From an uncultured Anaerolineales bacterium (GTDB lineage: Bacteria > Chloroflexota > Anaerolineae > Aggregatilineales > Aggregatilineaceae), in NCBI GenBank assembly GCA_937135955.1, contig CAKZOB010000052.1, positions 1 through 64,000 of the forward strand: a DNA stretch of 64,000 bases. The letters are read 5' to 3'. Below are positions 1-8,906 of the stretch, one piece after another (positions within the stretch are counted from its first letter, which is position 1; the number at the start of each line of letters is the position of its first letter). The notes below the pieces were generated by a model that saw only the letters and a program-made list of their open reading frames with translations, did no database searches and was not told the DNA's origin. The translations under genes were made by a program, and so were the position numbers.

Positions 1-775
1 CCTGCAACCGCTGGACATACAGGCGCTTCATGGCCTCATCTATGGTCACTTCCTGGGCGACGCCCGTCTCCACGTCAATCAGTTTCAGGTCGCCCGCCAG
101 CACGGGGTCAACTTCGTCGGGCGATAGCACCTGGATGAGGGTCAATTCGTGACCACGCCCCTGCAAGGCCCGCAATCCCCGCTCAAACCCCTCTGGCGAC
201 ATGAGATCGGAGATCACAATGCACACGCCTGCCCGCGCCATGCGCCGGGCATAAGCAGCCAATGCTTCTTCCAGACGCACCGCGCCACGGGTATAGCTTG
301 CTGTCAGCCAGCCAAGCAGATCGAGCGTCCGCCCTCGCCCGCGCCAAGGCCCCCACAGCGCCATGCCATCGCCGCGCACCGTCGCGATAGTGACCTGGTC
401 GCCGCCGCCCAGTGCGATATAAGCCAGCCCGGCCACCAGCCGTCGCGCGTAGAGGAACTTGTGCTGATCGCGCTCGCCGGTGCGTGGCCAGTCCATGCTG
501 GCCGAAGCATCCAGAATCAGGTGCACCGCCAGGTCTTCCTCGTCTTCGTGTAACTTAATGAAGGGGCGCTCCAGCCGCGCGTAAATGTTCCAGTCCACCC
601 GGCGCAGGTCGTCCCCGCGCGCATAAGGCCGGTAGTCGGCGAACTCGATGCTGGTGCCGCGCTTGGTCGAACGCCGCTCGCCCTTGATCGCCCCGGCGCG
701 TACCTGATTGGCCAGAATGGTCAGCCGTTCCAGCTTGCGCAGCGTCTGCTCGTCGAACAGAGATTTGTCGGCCAT
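1..775 (-). CDS. DUF58 domain protein (C-terminus beyond window)
   Basis: The first 258 residues are visible; the stop lies left of base 1. The ATG at 775 follows the upstream permease gene by 26 bp. The DUF58 hallmark is seen at about residues 40-68 (a GTSIEFADYRPYARGDDLRR-like stretch followed by VDWN). A von Willebrand A-type metal-site motif follows (D89-A-S91-A-S93-M). DUF58 proteins typically sit beside MoxR ATPases and are thought to act with them as chaperone-like or metal/peptidase-maturation partners; the exact role is unknown. A MoxR gene lies 3.2 kb upstream in the same apparent operon, which supports the assignment. No membrane segment is seen in the visible part. Confidence 0.88.
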   Translation of the reverse strand, partial: MADKSLFDEQTLRKLERLTILANQVRAGAIKGERRSTKRGTSIEFADYRPYARGDDLRRVDWNIYARLERPFIKLHEDEEDLAVHLILDASASMDWPRTGERDQHKFLYARRLVAGLAYIALGGGDQVTIATVRGDGMALWGPWRGRGRTLDLLGWLTASYTRGAVRLEEALAAYARRMARAGVCIVISDLMSPEGFERGLRALQGRGHELTLIQVLSPDEVDPVLAGDLKLIDVETGVAQEVTIDEAMKRLYVQRLQ

Positions 776-801
776 GATGGGCTACCTGGGCACCGTCCTC
801 G

Positions 802-1692
802 TCAGGAAGTGATATCCTGGCGCTGAAAGAGAGTGACTGTCAGCGCGATTAGACCGAACACCCACAACGCCAGAAGCGCCACCGAAAATCCCAGGCTATC
901 CGAGAAGACGATGTCGGAATATTTGCTTTCCTCGAAGGGACGCATGGTGTTCGGAGCATTGTCGTTGATCCAGCTCGCCACGTTGATCAGGTTGTAGCCC
1001 GGCGTGAACCGATACAGATGCACAATCCTGGGGATATCCAGAAACCAGCCGATCAACATCAGGGCGACAATCGAGAGATTCTCGACGAATGTCAGGGCGA
1101 ACCCGGCAATGACGCCGCCCAGGATCGAGCGGGTGAACATCGCCGCCAGAGCCGCATACCCTGCTGCGATGAGCGTCGAGGTGAAGGCCAGCCCTGCCGC
1201 CAGCGCGTAGTCTTCCCCAAAATCCTGCAGCACCGCCCAGGTGATGCGCGGGCCGTAAGATACGTCCGCGATGCGCGTCAGCACCGCCCAGCCCGCTGTC
1301 CACAGAGCGGACATCAGCGAAAAGGCCAGCACGACGAACGCGCCCAACGCCAGGAATTTGATCAGGATCAGCGCGGCACGGCGGTTACGGGGCACCACAT
1401 TCTTCCACGTCTGCCACTGATATTCGCCAGCGAAGACCACTGCCGTGAAGCCGAGCAGGATCAGCCGTCCGACCGGATTGTTAGGAAAATTCCACACGCC
1501 GATCGCCTGTTCTGTCCACAGGAACACCTCGTCCTGGCGCAAACCTGTGCGCGCTGATGACGATAGCGCCAGAACCAGCCCGGCGACTGCGAAGAATGCC
1601 ACAGCCCCAATCGGGAAAATCCAGATCAGGCAGCCAGCAACCCAGCGATTGCCGGCGATCTTGATCCACTCGGCACGAAACAGGTTACGCAT
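802..1692 (-). CDS. ABC-2 type transporter permease
   Basis: A 296-residue integral membrane protein with about six hydrophobic segments (roughly residues 18-45, 74-92, 110-135, 155-185, 190-222 and 268-288). Between the first two lies a hydrophilic loop with a WNFPNNP stretch, as in ABC-2 permeases of the NatB/CcmB/GldF kind. Its start overlaps the stop of the ATP-binding gene (1685-2611) by 8 bp, so the two are translationally coupled and form one exporter. Substrate unknown; ABC-2 systems export drugs, lipids, polysaccharides or proteins. It is distinct from the second permease of the same cluster at 6839-7771. Confidence 0.82.
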   Translation of the reverse strand: MRNLFRAEWIKIAGNRWVAGCLIWIFPIGAVAFFAVAGLVLALSSSARTGLRQDEVFLWTEQAIGVWNFPNNPVGRLILLGFTAVVFAGEYQWQTWKNVVPRNRRAALILIKFLALGAFVVLAFSLMSALWTAGWAVLTRIADVSYGPRITWAVLQDFGEDYALAAGLAFTSTLIAAGYAALAAMFTRSILGGVIAGFALTFVENLSIVALMLIGWFLDIPRIVHLYRFTPGYNLINVASWINDNAPNTMRPFEESKYSDIVFSDSLGFSVALLALWVFGLIALTVTLFQRQDITS

Positions 1693-2611
1693 GGCTTCCG
1701 TTCTCCCGCACTACCGCCAGGAAATATTCTTCCAGCGTCTGCCGCTGCGCCGCGACCTGATAAACGTCCACCCCCGCTTCGACCAGACGGCGGACGACGT
1801 GAGGCGAATCTTCGTGACTGGCGCTGACCGTCAGCCACGTTTCGTTGGTGACGATCGGCCAGTACTGCCGCAGCACTTCGGCAGCCCGCTGCAAAGGCCG
1901 CGCTTCCACGCGCAGAGTGCTCTTGCCCGCCAGCAATTCGTCAACCGCCCCTTCGCGCACGATTTCGCCCAGGTTGATAATCGCCACCCGGTCGCATACC
2001 TGCTCGACCTCGCCCAGCAGATGGCTGGACAGAAACACCGTCTTGCCCTGCTCGTCCACCAGCCGCCGGATGAAGGTGCGGATTTCGTGCATCCCGCCAG
2101 GGTCAAGGCCGTTGGTCGGCTCGTCCAGGATCAGCAGGTCTGGATCGCTCAGCAACGCCGCCGCTAACCCCAACCGCTGCTTCATGCCTGTTGAATATCG
2201 TTTGACGCGCTGATTGGCGCGTTCGGCCAGCCCCACCTGTTCCAACAACTGCTCGATGCGCCGGGGATCGTAGCAGTTGGCCGTGCGCGCCAGCACCTCA
2301 AGGTTTCTGCGCCCGCTCAGGAAGTTATAGAAGGTAGCGCCTTCTACCAGAGTACCTACCCGTCGCAAAATTTCGTGATGGCGATGCACATGCCTGCCGT
2401 AGAGGTACACATCGCCAGCGGTGGAGTGAATGAGATCGAGCATCATGCGGATGGTGGTGGACTTGCCCGCGCCGTTCGGCCCCAGAAAACCGTAGACCTG
2501 CCCGGCGCGCACCTCAAGATTGAGGTGTTTGACCGCCTCGATCCGTTTGCTGGCTCTGCGACCGAACGTCTTGCACAGGTTGCGCGTCTCGATGGCAATC
2601 TCGGTGCTCAT
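1685..2611 (-). CDS. ABC transporter ATP-binding protein
   Basis: A 308-residue ABC ATPase of the DRA/CcmA-like exporter class. Walker A GPNGAGKST is at residues 44-52, the signature YSTGMKQ at about 139-145, Walker B LLILDEP at about 159-165 with the D-loop GLD, and the switch His in SSHLL. After about residue 215 there is the C-terminal extension typical of ABC-2 ATPases. It should energise the permease encoded immediately downstream (8-bp overlap). The start overlaps the stop of the upstream helical protein by 4 bp (ATGA). Substrate not deducible. Confidence 0.92.
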   Translation of the reverse strand: MSTEIAIETRNLCKTFGRRASKRIEAVKHLNLEVRAGQVYGFLGPNGAGKSTTIRMMLDLIHSTAGDVYLYGRHVHRHHEILRRVGTLVEGATFYNFLSGRRNLEVLARTANCYDPRRIEQLLEQVGLAERANQRVKRYSTGMKQRLGLAAALLSDPDLLILDEPTNGLDPGGMHEIRTFIRRLVDEQGKTVFLSSHLLGEVEQVCDRVAIINLGEIVREGAVDELLAGKSTLRVEARPLQRAAEVLRQYWPIVTNETWLTVSASHEDSPHVVRRLVEAGVDVYQVAAQRQTLEEYFLAVVRENGSHA

Positions 2612-3219
2612 GCCTGCAACACTCCTTGTTCACACAGCGCGGGCAACAACCCCGCCAGCCGAATAGCCAGCAGATACTGGAACAGCCGCACCACCAGGGC
2701 AACTCGTATGGCGGGTTCGCGGCGAGTGTCGCGTACCGCGGCCAAAAGTGTGTCGAGCAGAACACGCCGCCGTTCGAAGGTCAACTCCGGCTGTGTCTCT
2801 ACCGATAGTTCCCACCACAGCCGATACAGGTGCCAGACGGCCTCCTCGTGCACCGAAGCAAACTCGCGCTCCCATGCCTTAACGTGCTCGAAGGTGCCCA
2901 ATGTCTCCAGTGTTGCCGCCAGCCCGCCGGAGAGCAAATTGCCGATGGCGCGCTTGCGGTCGCTGGCGAGCGCCTCCAATACATCCTGCATGGCAATCAC
3001 GCCCACCGAGCCAGCCGCCAGATGCGCTGCCGCCGAACTGTGTTCCTTCGAAACGAGCTTGCCTGTCACACACGACAGATAGCAATAGAACAGGCGAGCC
3101 ACCTCGCGGGCGGCGACGGCCTCCGCCCCATCAATGGCCAGCAGGTACGGATGCAGACGCCACAAGTCGTCGGCGTTGGGCGCAGTCAGCAGCCGTTCGA
3201 GCAGGGTCTGTTCGCTCAT
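2608..3219 (-). CDS. Unknown helical protein in MoxR/ABC cluster
   Basis: A 203-residue soluble, probably all-helical protein; no family recognised. There is no signal peptide or clear membrane segment; the N-terminus (MSEQTLLERLLTAPNADDL) looks cytosolic. Four Cys and several His occur but do not form a recognisable metal site. It lies 4 bp after the MoxR gene and overlaps the next ABC ATPase by 4 bp, so it is expected to be co-translated with them. It could be an adaptor between the MoxR ATPase and the exporter, but that is inference from position only. Confidence 0.7.
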   Translation of the reverse strand: MSEQTLLERLLTAPNADDLWRLHPYLLAIDGAEAVAAREVARLFYCYLSCVTGKLVSKEHSSAAAHLAAGSVGVIAMQDVLEALASDRKRAIGNLLSGGLAATLETLGTFEHVKAWEREFASVHEEAVWHLYRLWWELSVETQPELTFERRRVLLDTLLAAVRDTRREPAIRVALVVRLFQYLLAIRLAGLLPALCEQGVLQA

Positions 3220-3223
3220 GGCC

Positions 3224-4234
<1,011 letters not shown>

Positions 4235-4286
4235 CGTCTCTCTGTCCTCACACGGGGGTCAGCCGGCGACCGAAGACACTTTGCCC

Positions 4287-4928
4287 CTACACTGGCAACT
4301 GCGGGATATTGGGGACAACCGTGTTGCCCTCGGCGTTGATGGCGGTGATGACCGTGGCAGCAACTACATCGGGCCGGACGATCAGAAACCCGCCAGCCTG
4401 CGGCGCTGTCTGCTGACTGGTGCCATCGTTGAACACAACCGCAACGGCTGTCGCGGCTGGATTCATCACCCGCCCAAAGACGATTGTGGTGGGGTCGCCG
4501 GTGGAAGTCAGGAAATACGTCACGGCGGCGAACGCTTCAGTAGCGGGAGAGTCGGCGCAGACCAGCGCGCCGTTGTTGGGCTGCCAGACGCCGCCGATCG
4601 CCGTCGAGAGCAGATACCCGACACACGGCACCCCTGTCATCCCTGTATACGAGAATCCCTGCAGTCGGTCGAATGCCTGCGGCTGGTCATACCACACCTG
4701 CAAACCGTTCGGCTGCTCACCACGGCTGAGGATGAACTGCTCAACCAGCAGTGTCGGCGAAGGGGTGGCACCCGCAGGTATCACTATAGAGGTGGCCGTA
4801 GGCACAACTGCAAAGGGGGCCAGTGCTGTCCGCGTCAGGTCAACGGTGCTCACAGGCTGGATGCAACCACTGATCATGATGATCAACGCCAGCAGCGCGA
4901 TAGACCAGCTCAGACGCCTGATCGGCAT
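4287..4928 (-). CDS. Putative lipoprotein of MoxR/ABC cluster
   Basis: A 213-residue exported protein of unknown function. The N-terminus MPIRRLSWSIALLALIIMISG-C is a lipoprotein signal with a lipobox Cys at about residue 22. The reading frame stays open for 37 codons further upstream, but that part overlaps the preceding gene and has no signal. The ATG at 4928 is preceded by GGAG at a good distance, so it was chosen. The mature part is beta-rich and has paired Cys; no family recognised. It sits between the 614-residue membrane protein and moxR and probably acts at the outer face of the membrane. Confidence 0.75.
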   Translation of the reverse strand: MPIRRLSWSIALLALIIMISGCIQPVSTVDLTRTALAPFAVVPTATSIVIPAGATPSPTLLVEQFILSRGEQPNGLQVWYDQPQAFDRLQGFSYTGMTGVPCVGYLLSTAIGGVWQPNNGALVCADSPATEAFAAVTYFLTSTGDPTTIVFGRVMNPAATAVAVVFNDGTSQQTAPQAGGFLIVRPDVVAATVITAINAEGNTVVPNIPQLPV

Positions 4929-4953
4929 CGTCTCCGTTCTCCCTTCCGGTACG

Positions 4954-6798
4954 CTAGCGCGCCAGAGACGAGAAATAGTCGTGAATGACATCGCGCTGAT
5001 CGAGCGGGATGCGCCCGCTTTCGAGCGCCTGACTGACAACCGCTCGAAACGCCCTCAGCGCCCCCGTATATGTCAGCGCCGCCTCACCCGCTGGATTAGG
5101 GGCCAATTCGCCTTCTTGCAACGGCAGGCCCTGCCCTTCAGGGATAGCTCCGCCCACATCCAGCAATTGATCGCTTTGGCCCCCCAGCGTCGTAGGGGCA
5201 TGTTGCGGTGTATAGTCGTGGAACTCGCCTTCGGGCGCACTGAAGGGTACCTGTCCGGTTCCCCCTTCAACCTGTGCGCCGGTGGTAGTATCTACGCCCG
5301 CGCCGCCCTCGCCGCTCCCCGCTCCCAACGCGGCCTCGCCCTCGCCCTGTTCCGCATCAGCAGACTGCCCCGCTGGCGCAAAGGATTCGCCCGCCCCCGC
5401 GCCAGTTTCTCCCGCCTCCTCCGCCTGACTGCCCACGGGGCCAGCGCCGGTCGTGCCGGAATCCTCGCTCCCTGGGGCGCTCTGCGCTTCAGCGCCAGAT
5501 TGTACCTCGCCTGCGCCAGGTTGCGCCTGCCCCTGCCCGGCAGCGCCCTGCTCTTCCGCCATAGACGATGCAGCGCCAGACAGCTCCTCCGAGACTCCCG
5601 CCGTAGACTCTTCGTGCCCCGCCTGGGCTACCGCCCGCTGCCCCGTTGCCGCCTGTTGCTGCGCTGCGCGGGCCGCGTCCGCCAGGGCCGATTGCTCAAG
5701 CTGTTCCTGCTGGGCGCGCAACACCTGGGCTGTCTGATTCAACGCCTGCTGCGCCGCCGCCATATCTCCGCGACGCAGCGCCTCGGCCACATCGCGCAGA
5801 TTTTGCGACAAAGCCGGATTCTGGGCCTGTAGAGCCTCCGCCGCTGCCTCAAACTGCCTGGCCAGGTCTTGGCGCTGCGACTCGCTGAGACCGGACTGTG
5901 CCAGGTCACGGGCCACGCCTTCCACCGCCTCGGCGGCTTCGCCCAGGTCCGGCTGACGCAGCGCCTGGGCAACCCGCCCTGTCATCTCCGACTGTGCCAA
6001 TTCCCGCGCAGCCTGCTCATAGGGCGCTGCGGCTTCGGGCAACAGGCCATCCGCCAGGTCGCCTAGCGCCTGCGATGCCTCTGCCAGTGCCGCGACCGCT
6101 TCCTCGCGCGAGATGCCGGGCTGTGACAGGATTTCCAGAGCTTCGCGCAAAGGTTCAGTCAATGCCATCTGTTCAGCAGGGGAGAGTTGCGCGTTTTCCT
6201 CCACCGCCTGGATGGCTTCCTCCAAAGCTGCCGCCTGCGTAGCAATAGCCGCGTCGAGTTCTCGGCGAGCGCGGAGCCGTTCTGCCTGCGGATTGGTGGT
6301 GAGCAGCCAGGCCAGCGCCCCTGCCAGCAAGAGCGCGACCAGCACCTCGCGCCAGCGCACGCGCAGGGGCAAATGCGCCGCTGCCCGCACCCGCGCCGTC
6401 GCCTGTGCCGTGTCAGTGAGTTGCCATTCGGCCAGCAGCGGAGAAGCGGGAATGCGTCCAGCCAGCAGTTCGAGCGCTGTGCTGACCCGCTCCTTGAGGT
6501 CGAAGCGCTGATCGAAGTAGCGCGCGTTGCGCGTCACCGAGCGGGGCCAGCCCCAGATCACCAGCAAGATCAGCAGGGTCACTGCACCTGTCAGCGCGAC
6601 CGTCAGGCGCAAGACTTCCTCCGGCAACAGCCAGGGCCGCAACCGCGCCGCCGTCGCCAGAGCCACCCCGACAGCCAGGCCCAGCACCATCCCGCGCGGC
6701 ACCCAGGTGATCGTGTTCACCAGGCGTAGCCGCCGATCCCAGCGGCGTACCCGTCGGCTTAAGGTGACGGTCAGTTGTTCGGCCAGAATGGCGTTCAT
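4954..6798 (-). CDS. Large membrane-anchored coiled-coil protein
   Basis: A 614-residue protein resembling DUF4175-type proteins that accompany MoxR/DUF58 genes. Two or three membrane segments lie near the N-terminus (about residues 36-55, 63-84 and 150-168). They are followed by about 230 residues of Gln/Ala/Glu-rich helix that should form coiled coil. Then comes about 110 residues of Gly/Ala/Glu/Ser low complexity, and a conserved-looking C-terminal domain (about 535-614) containing DQLLDVGG and ending in a YFSSLAR-like helix. The low-complexity stretch is GC-rich but in frame. Probable role: structural or scaffolding partner of the exporter/MoxR cluster (inference). Confidence 0.75.
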   Translation of the reverse strand: MNAILAEQLTVTLSRRVRRWDRRLRLVNTITWVPRGMVLGLAVGVALATAARLRPWLLPEEVLRLTVALTGAVTLLILLVIWGWPRSVTRNARYFDQRFDLKERVSTALELLAGRIPASPLLAEWQLTDTAQATARVRAAAHLPLRVRWREVLVALLLAGALAWLLTTNPQAERLRARRELDAAIATQAAALEEAIQAVEENAQLSPAEQMALTEPLREALEILSQPGISREEAVAALAEASQALGDLADGLLPEAAAPYEQAARELAQSEMTGRVAQALRQPDLGEAAEAVEGVARDLAQSGLSESQRQDLARQFEAAAEALQAQNPALSQNLRDVAEALRRGDMAAAQQALNQTAQVLRAQQEQLEQSALADAARAAQQQAATGQRAVAQAGHEESTAGVSEELSGAASSMAEEQGAAGQGQAQPGAGEVQSGAEAQSAPGSEDSGTTGAGPVGSQAEEAGETGAGAGESFAPAGQSADAEQGEGEAALGAGSGEGGAGVDTTTGAQVEGGTGQVPFSAPEGEFHDYTPQHAPTTLGGQSDQLLDVGGAIPEGQGLPLQEGELAPNPAGEAALTYTGALRAFRAVVSQALESGRIPLDQRDVIHDYFSSLAR

Positions 6799-6838
6799 GG
6801 TGACCTTCTCCGGGCATACCTGCGGTCGTCAGGCCGAT

Positions 6839-7771
6839 CTATTCCATGACCACGTGCACCCTGCGCACTGCCAGGAACAGGAATATCCCAGCCAGCGCCA
6901 GGTAAAACACCGTGAAAGGTATCCAGGGCGCTATCAGGGTCACGGAGTCACCGTTCACTAATGTATACGAGAATAGTCCGGCAGTGTGTCGGTTGACAAG
7001 CAGATATTGGGTCAGCAAAGCGGTGGCGGGCGGATTCAGACTCAGCACTGCCCCTGTGCCATAGAGCATGGCTACCTCGAAGGCCGACCCTCCGACACTG
7101 TCCAGCGAGAAATCCGCCAGCAGCCAGATCATCCCCACCAGCAGAGGAAGGCCGAACATGAAGAACAGCGTCACACCCAGGGCCAGCAGGCTGGCCGAAA
7201 GCGTGCGCCACGATCGCGCCGAGAAGTACACCCCTACCGAGCAAAAGAACAGCGCGGACACGGATAGCACCACCAGCGCCAGGAGCAATTCGGTCTCAGA
7301 GACCCCGCCGAAGAAAAAGGCGATACTCTGCAACGGGATCGCTGCCAGCAACAGCAGTAACACATAGAGCATGGCCGAGGTCAGTTTGCCCAGCACCAGG
7401 GCATAGGCAGGCAACAACGTCGCCCGCAGCAATTCGAACGTCTGATGTTCCCGCTCCCCGCTGATCGCCCCCGACGTGAAAGCCGGAGCCAGAAAGGCGA
7501 TCAGCAGCATTTCGACAGCCACCACGCCGCCGAACAAGGTTCGCCCGATCTCGCCGACATCGGCCTGCCCGCTCACGCTGGTCGAAGACTCGGTCACGGC
7601 AATGTAGACCAGCACAGCGAAGACGCCCAGCAGTGTCAGGTAGATGGTGAGCACGCTAAACGCCCGCGCTCCGCGCATCCGCCCGCGCAGTTCTTTGACC
7701 ATCACCGGATTGCGTAGCAGCAACCCCGTTCCCCTGCGCCATGCTGCAGCTCGCCCCGTCATCAGCGCCAT
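6839..7771 (-). CDS. ABC-2 type transporter permease
   Basis: A 310-residue membrane protein with about six segments. After an N-terminal cytosolic stretch (LLLRNPVMVKELRGRMRG, the usual NPV-KELR motif of ABC-2 permeases) come TM1 at about 40-60, a loop with GEIGRTLF, TM2 at about 82-100, then GAISGEREHQTFELL, a typical cytosolic coupling loop, and further TMs to the C-terminus. Its ATPase is the next gene upstream (7907-8872). The 135 bp between them hold a dispersed repeat. A second ATG three codons in (7762) has the better-placed GGAG. Confidence 0.88.
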   Translation of the reverse strand: MALMTGRAAAWRRGTGLLLRNPVMVKELRGRMRGARAFSVLTIYLTLLGVFAVLVYIAVTESSTSVSGQADVGEIGRTLFGGVVAVEMLLIAFLAPAFTSGAISGEREHQTFELLRATLLPAYALVLGKLTSAMLYVLLLLLAAIPLQSIAFFFGGVSETELLLALVVLSVSALFFCSVGVYFSARSWRTLSASLLALGVTLFFMFGLPLLVGMIWLLADFSLDSVGGSAFEVAMLYGTGAVLSLNPPATALLTQYLLVNRHTAGLFSYTLVNGDSVTLIAPWIPFTVFYLALAGIFLFLAVRRVHVVME

Positions 7772-7814
7772 CTCCGTATCTCACCTGGAGGCCGTCATGA
7801 ACTTTTGCGTACTA

Positions 7815-7885
7815 TTTTCCCCCACCCCCGCATCTCTCTTCCTCGCGGCTGCGTCGCAAGGCGAGCAGAGGCCAGGGGGTAAGGG
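7815..7885. repeat. Dispersed GC-rich palindromic repeat, copy 1
   Basis: This fills the gap between the ABC permease and ATPase genes. It contains a hairpin around CTCGCGGCTGCGTCGCAAGGC flanked by C-rich and G-rich ends. Its minus-strand core (GCGACGCAGCCGCGAGG) closely matches the palindrome at 22639-22674. It has no coding potential of its own. Confidence 0.55.
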
Positions 7886-7906
7886 ATCAAAAGTGCATAA
7901 CGCGCT

Positions 7907-8872
7907 CTAGGAGACAATGCCTCTGGTCGCCCGCATGAAGACGGACTCCAGATCGCGCATCTCTTCTGAAAAGGTCACCACCGGCAGACCCCGCTGCGCC
8001 AGCGCCTGCAACAGCGCGCTGAGCGCCGCATCGTCGCCGGTGAAGTCCACGCGCAGCCGCTTGCGTCCCCCTTCATCGGGCAAGTCGCGCACCTGTGCGA
8101 CGCCTGTCATCTCTCTGAGAATGCGCCGGGCGTCTTCTACACGGTCGAGCAAGGCAATGGTGATCTCGCGCACCGGCAACAACTGCCGTCGAATCTCCTC
8201 TACCGTGCCCTGGGCGACCAGATTGCCCGCCTCGATAATCCCCAGATGTGTACATATTTCAGCCACGTCGGCCAGGATATGCGACGAGAAGAAGATGGTC
8301 TTGCCCATCCGCGCCATTTCGACCAGCAGTTCGCGCACCTCGATACGCGCGCGCGGGTCGAGGCCAGACGCCGGCTCGTCGAGAATAAGTACGTCGGGAT
8401 CGTGGGCCAACGTGCGCGCCAGACTCAGACGTTGCTTCATACCCCGACTGAGCTTCTCGACCATATCGTCGCGCCGGTGTGTCAGATCTACCAGCGCCAG
8501 CAGATCGTCAATGAGGGCGGGCCGTTCGCGGGCGGGAATCTCGTAGCAGGCGGCAAAGAAGTCGAGATACTCCCACACCTTCATATCGTCGTAGACGCCG
8601 AAAAAGTCTGGCATATAGCCGATGCGGCGGCGCACCTCGCGCGGATACCCGGTGACCGAATAGCCGTCAATGAAGGCTTCGCCAGCAGTAGGCGGGATCA
8701 GCGTGGCCAGGATACGCATGGTCGTGGTTTTGCCCGCGCCGTTCGGCCCCACAAAGCCATAGATAGCGCCTCGCGGCACCTGCAACCACAGGTCGTCCAC
8801 CGCCACCAGCTTGCCATAGCGCTTGACCAGCCCGCGCGTCTCGATGACGTATTCGTTGCCCGCTGCGCTCAT
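7907..8872 (-). CDS. ABC transporter ATP-binding protein
   Basis: A 321-residue ABC ATPase of the ABC-2 exporter class. Walker A GPNGAGKTT is at about residues 41-49, the signature LSRGMKQRL at about 140, Walker B VLILDEPASGLDP follows, and the switch His is in SSHIL. The C-terminal about 100 residues form the accessory domain common in this class. It pairs with the permease downstream (6839-7771). This is the second full exporter in the cluster; its ATPase differs enough from that at 1685-2611 that they are not a recent duplication. Start ATG 8872 lies 34 bp after the upstream gene. Confidence 0.93.
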   Translation of the reverse strand: MSAAGNEYVIETRGLVKRYGKLVAVDDLWLQVPRGAIYGFVGPNGAGKTTTMRILATLIPPTAGEAFIDGYSVTGYPREVRRRIGYMPDFFGVYDDMKVWEYLDFFAACYEIPARERPALIDDLLALVDLTHRRDDMVEKLSRGMKQRLSLARTLAHDPDVLILDEPASGLDPRARIEVRELLVEMARMGKTIFFSSHILADVAEICTHLGIIEAGNLVAQGTVEEIRRQLLPVREITIALLDRVEDARRILREMTGVAQVRDLPDEGGRKRLRVDFTGDDAALSALLQALAQRGLPVVTFSEEMRDLESVFMRATRGIVS

Positions 8873-8906
8873 TACCTGCTACCTGTTGCCAGTCTTCCGC
8901 CTGCGC

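Noticed and set aside
5453-5737. Cys/Ala/Ser-rich plus-strand frame
   Set aside because: Antisense shadow of the low-complexity part of the 614-residue gene.
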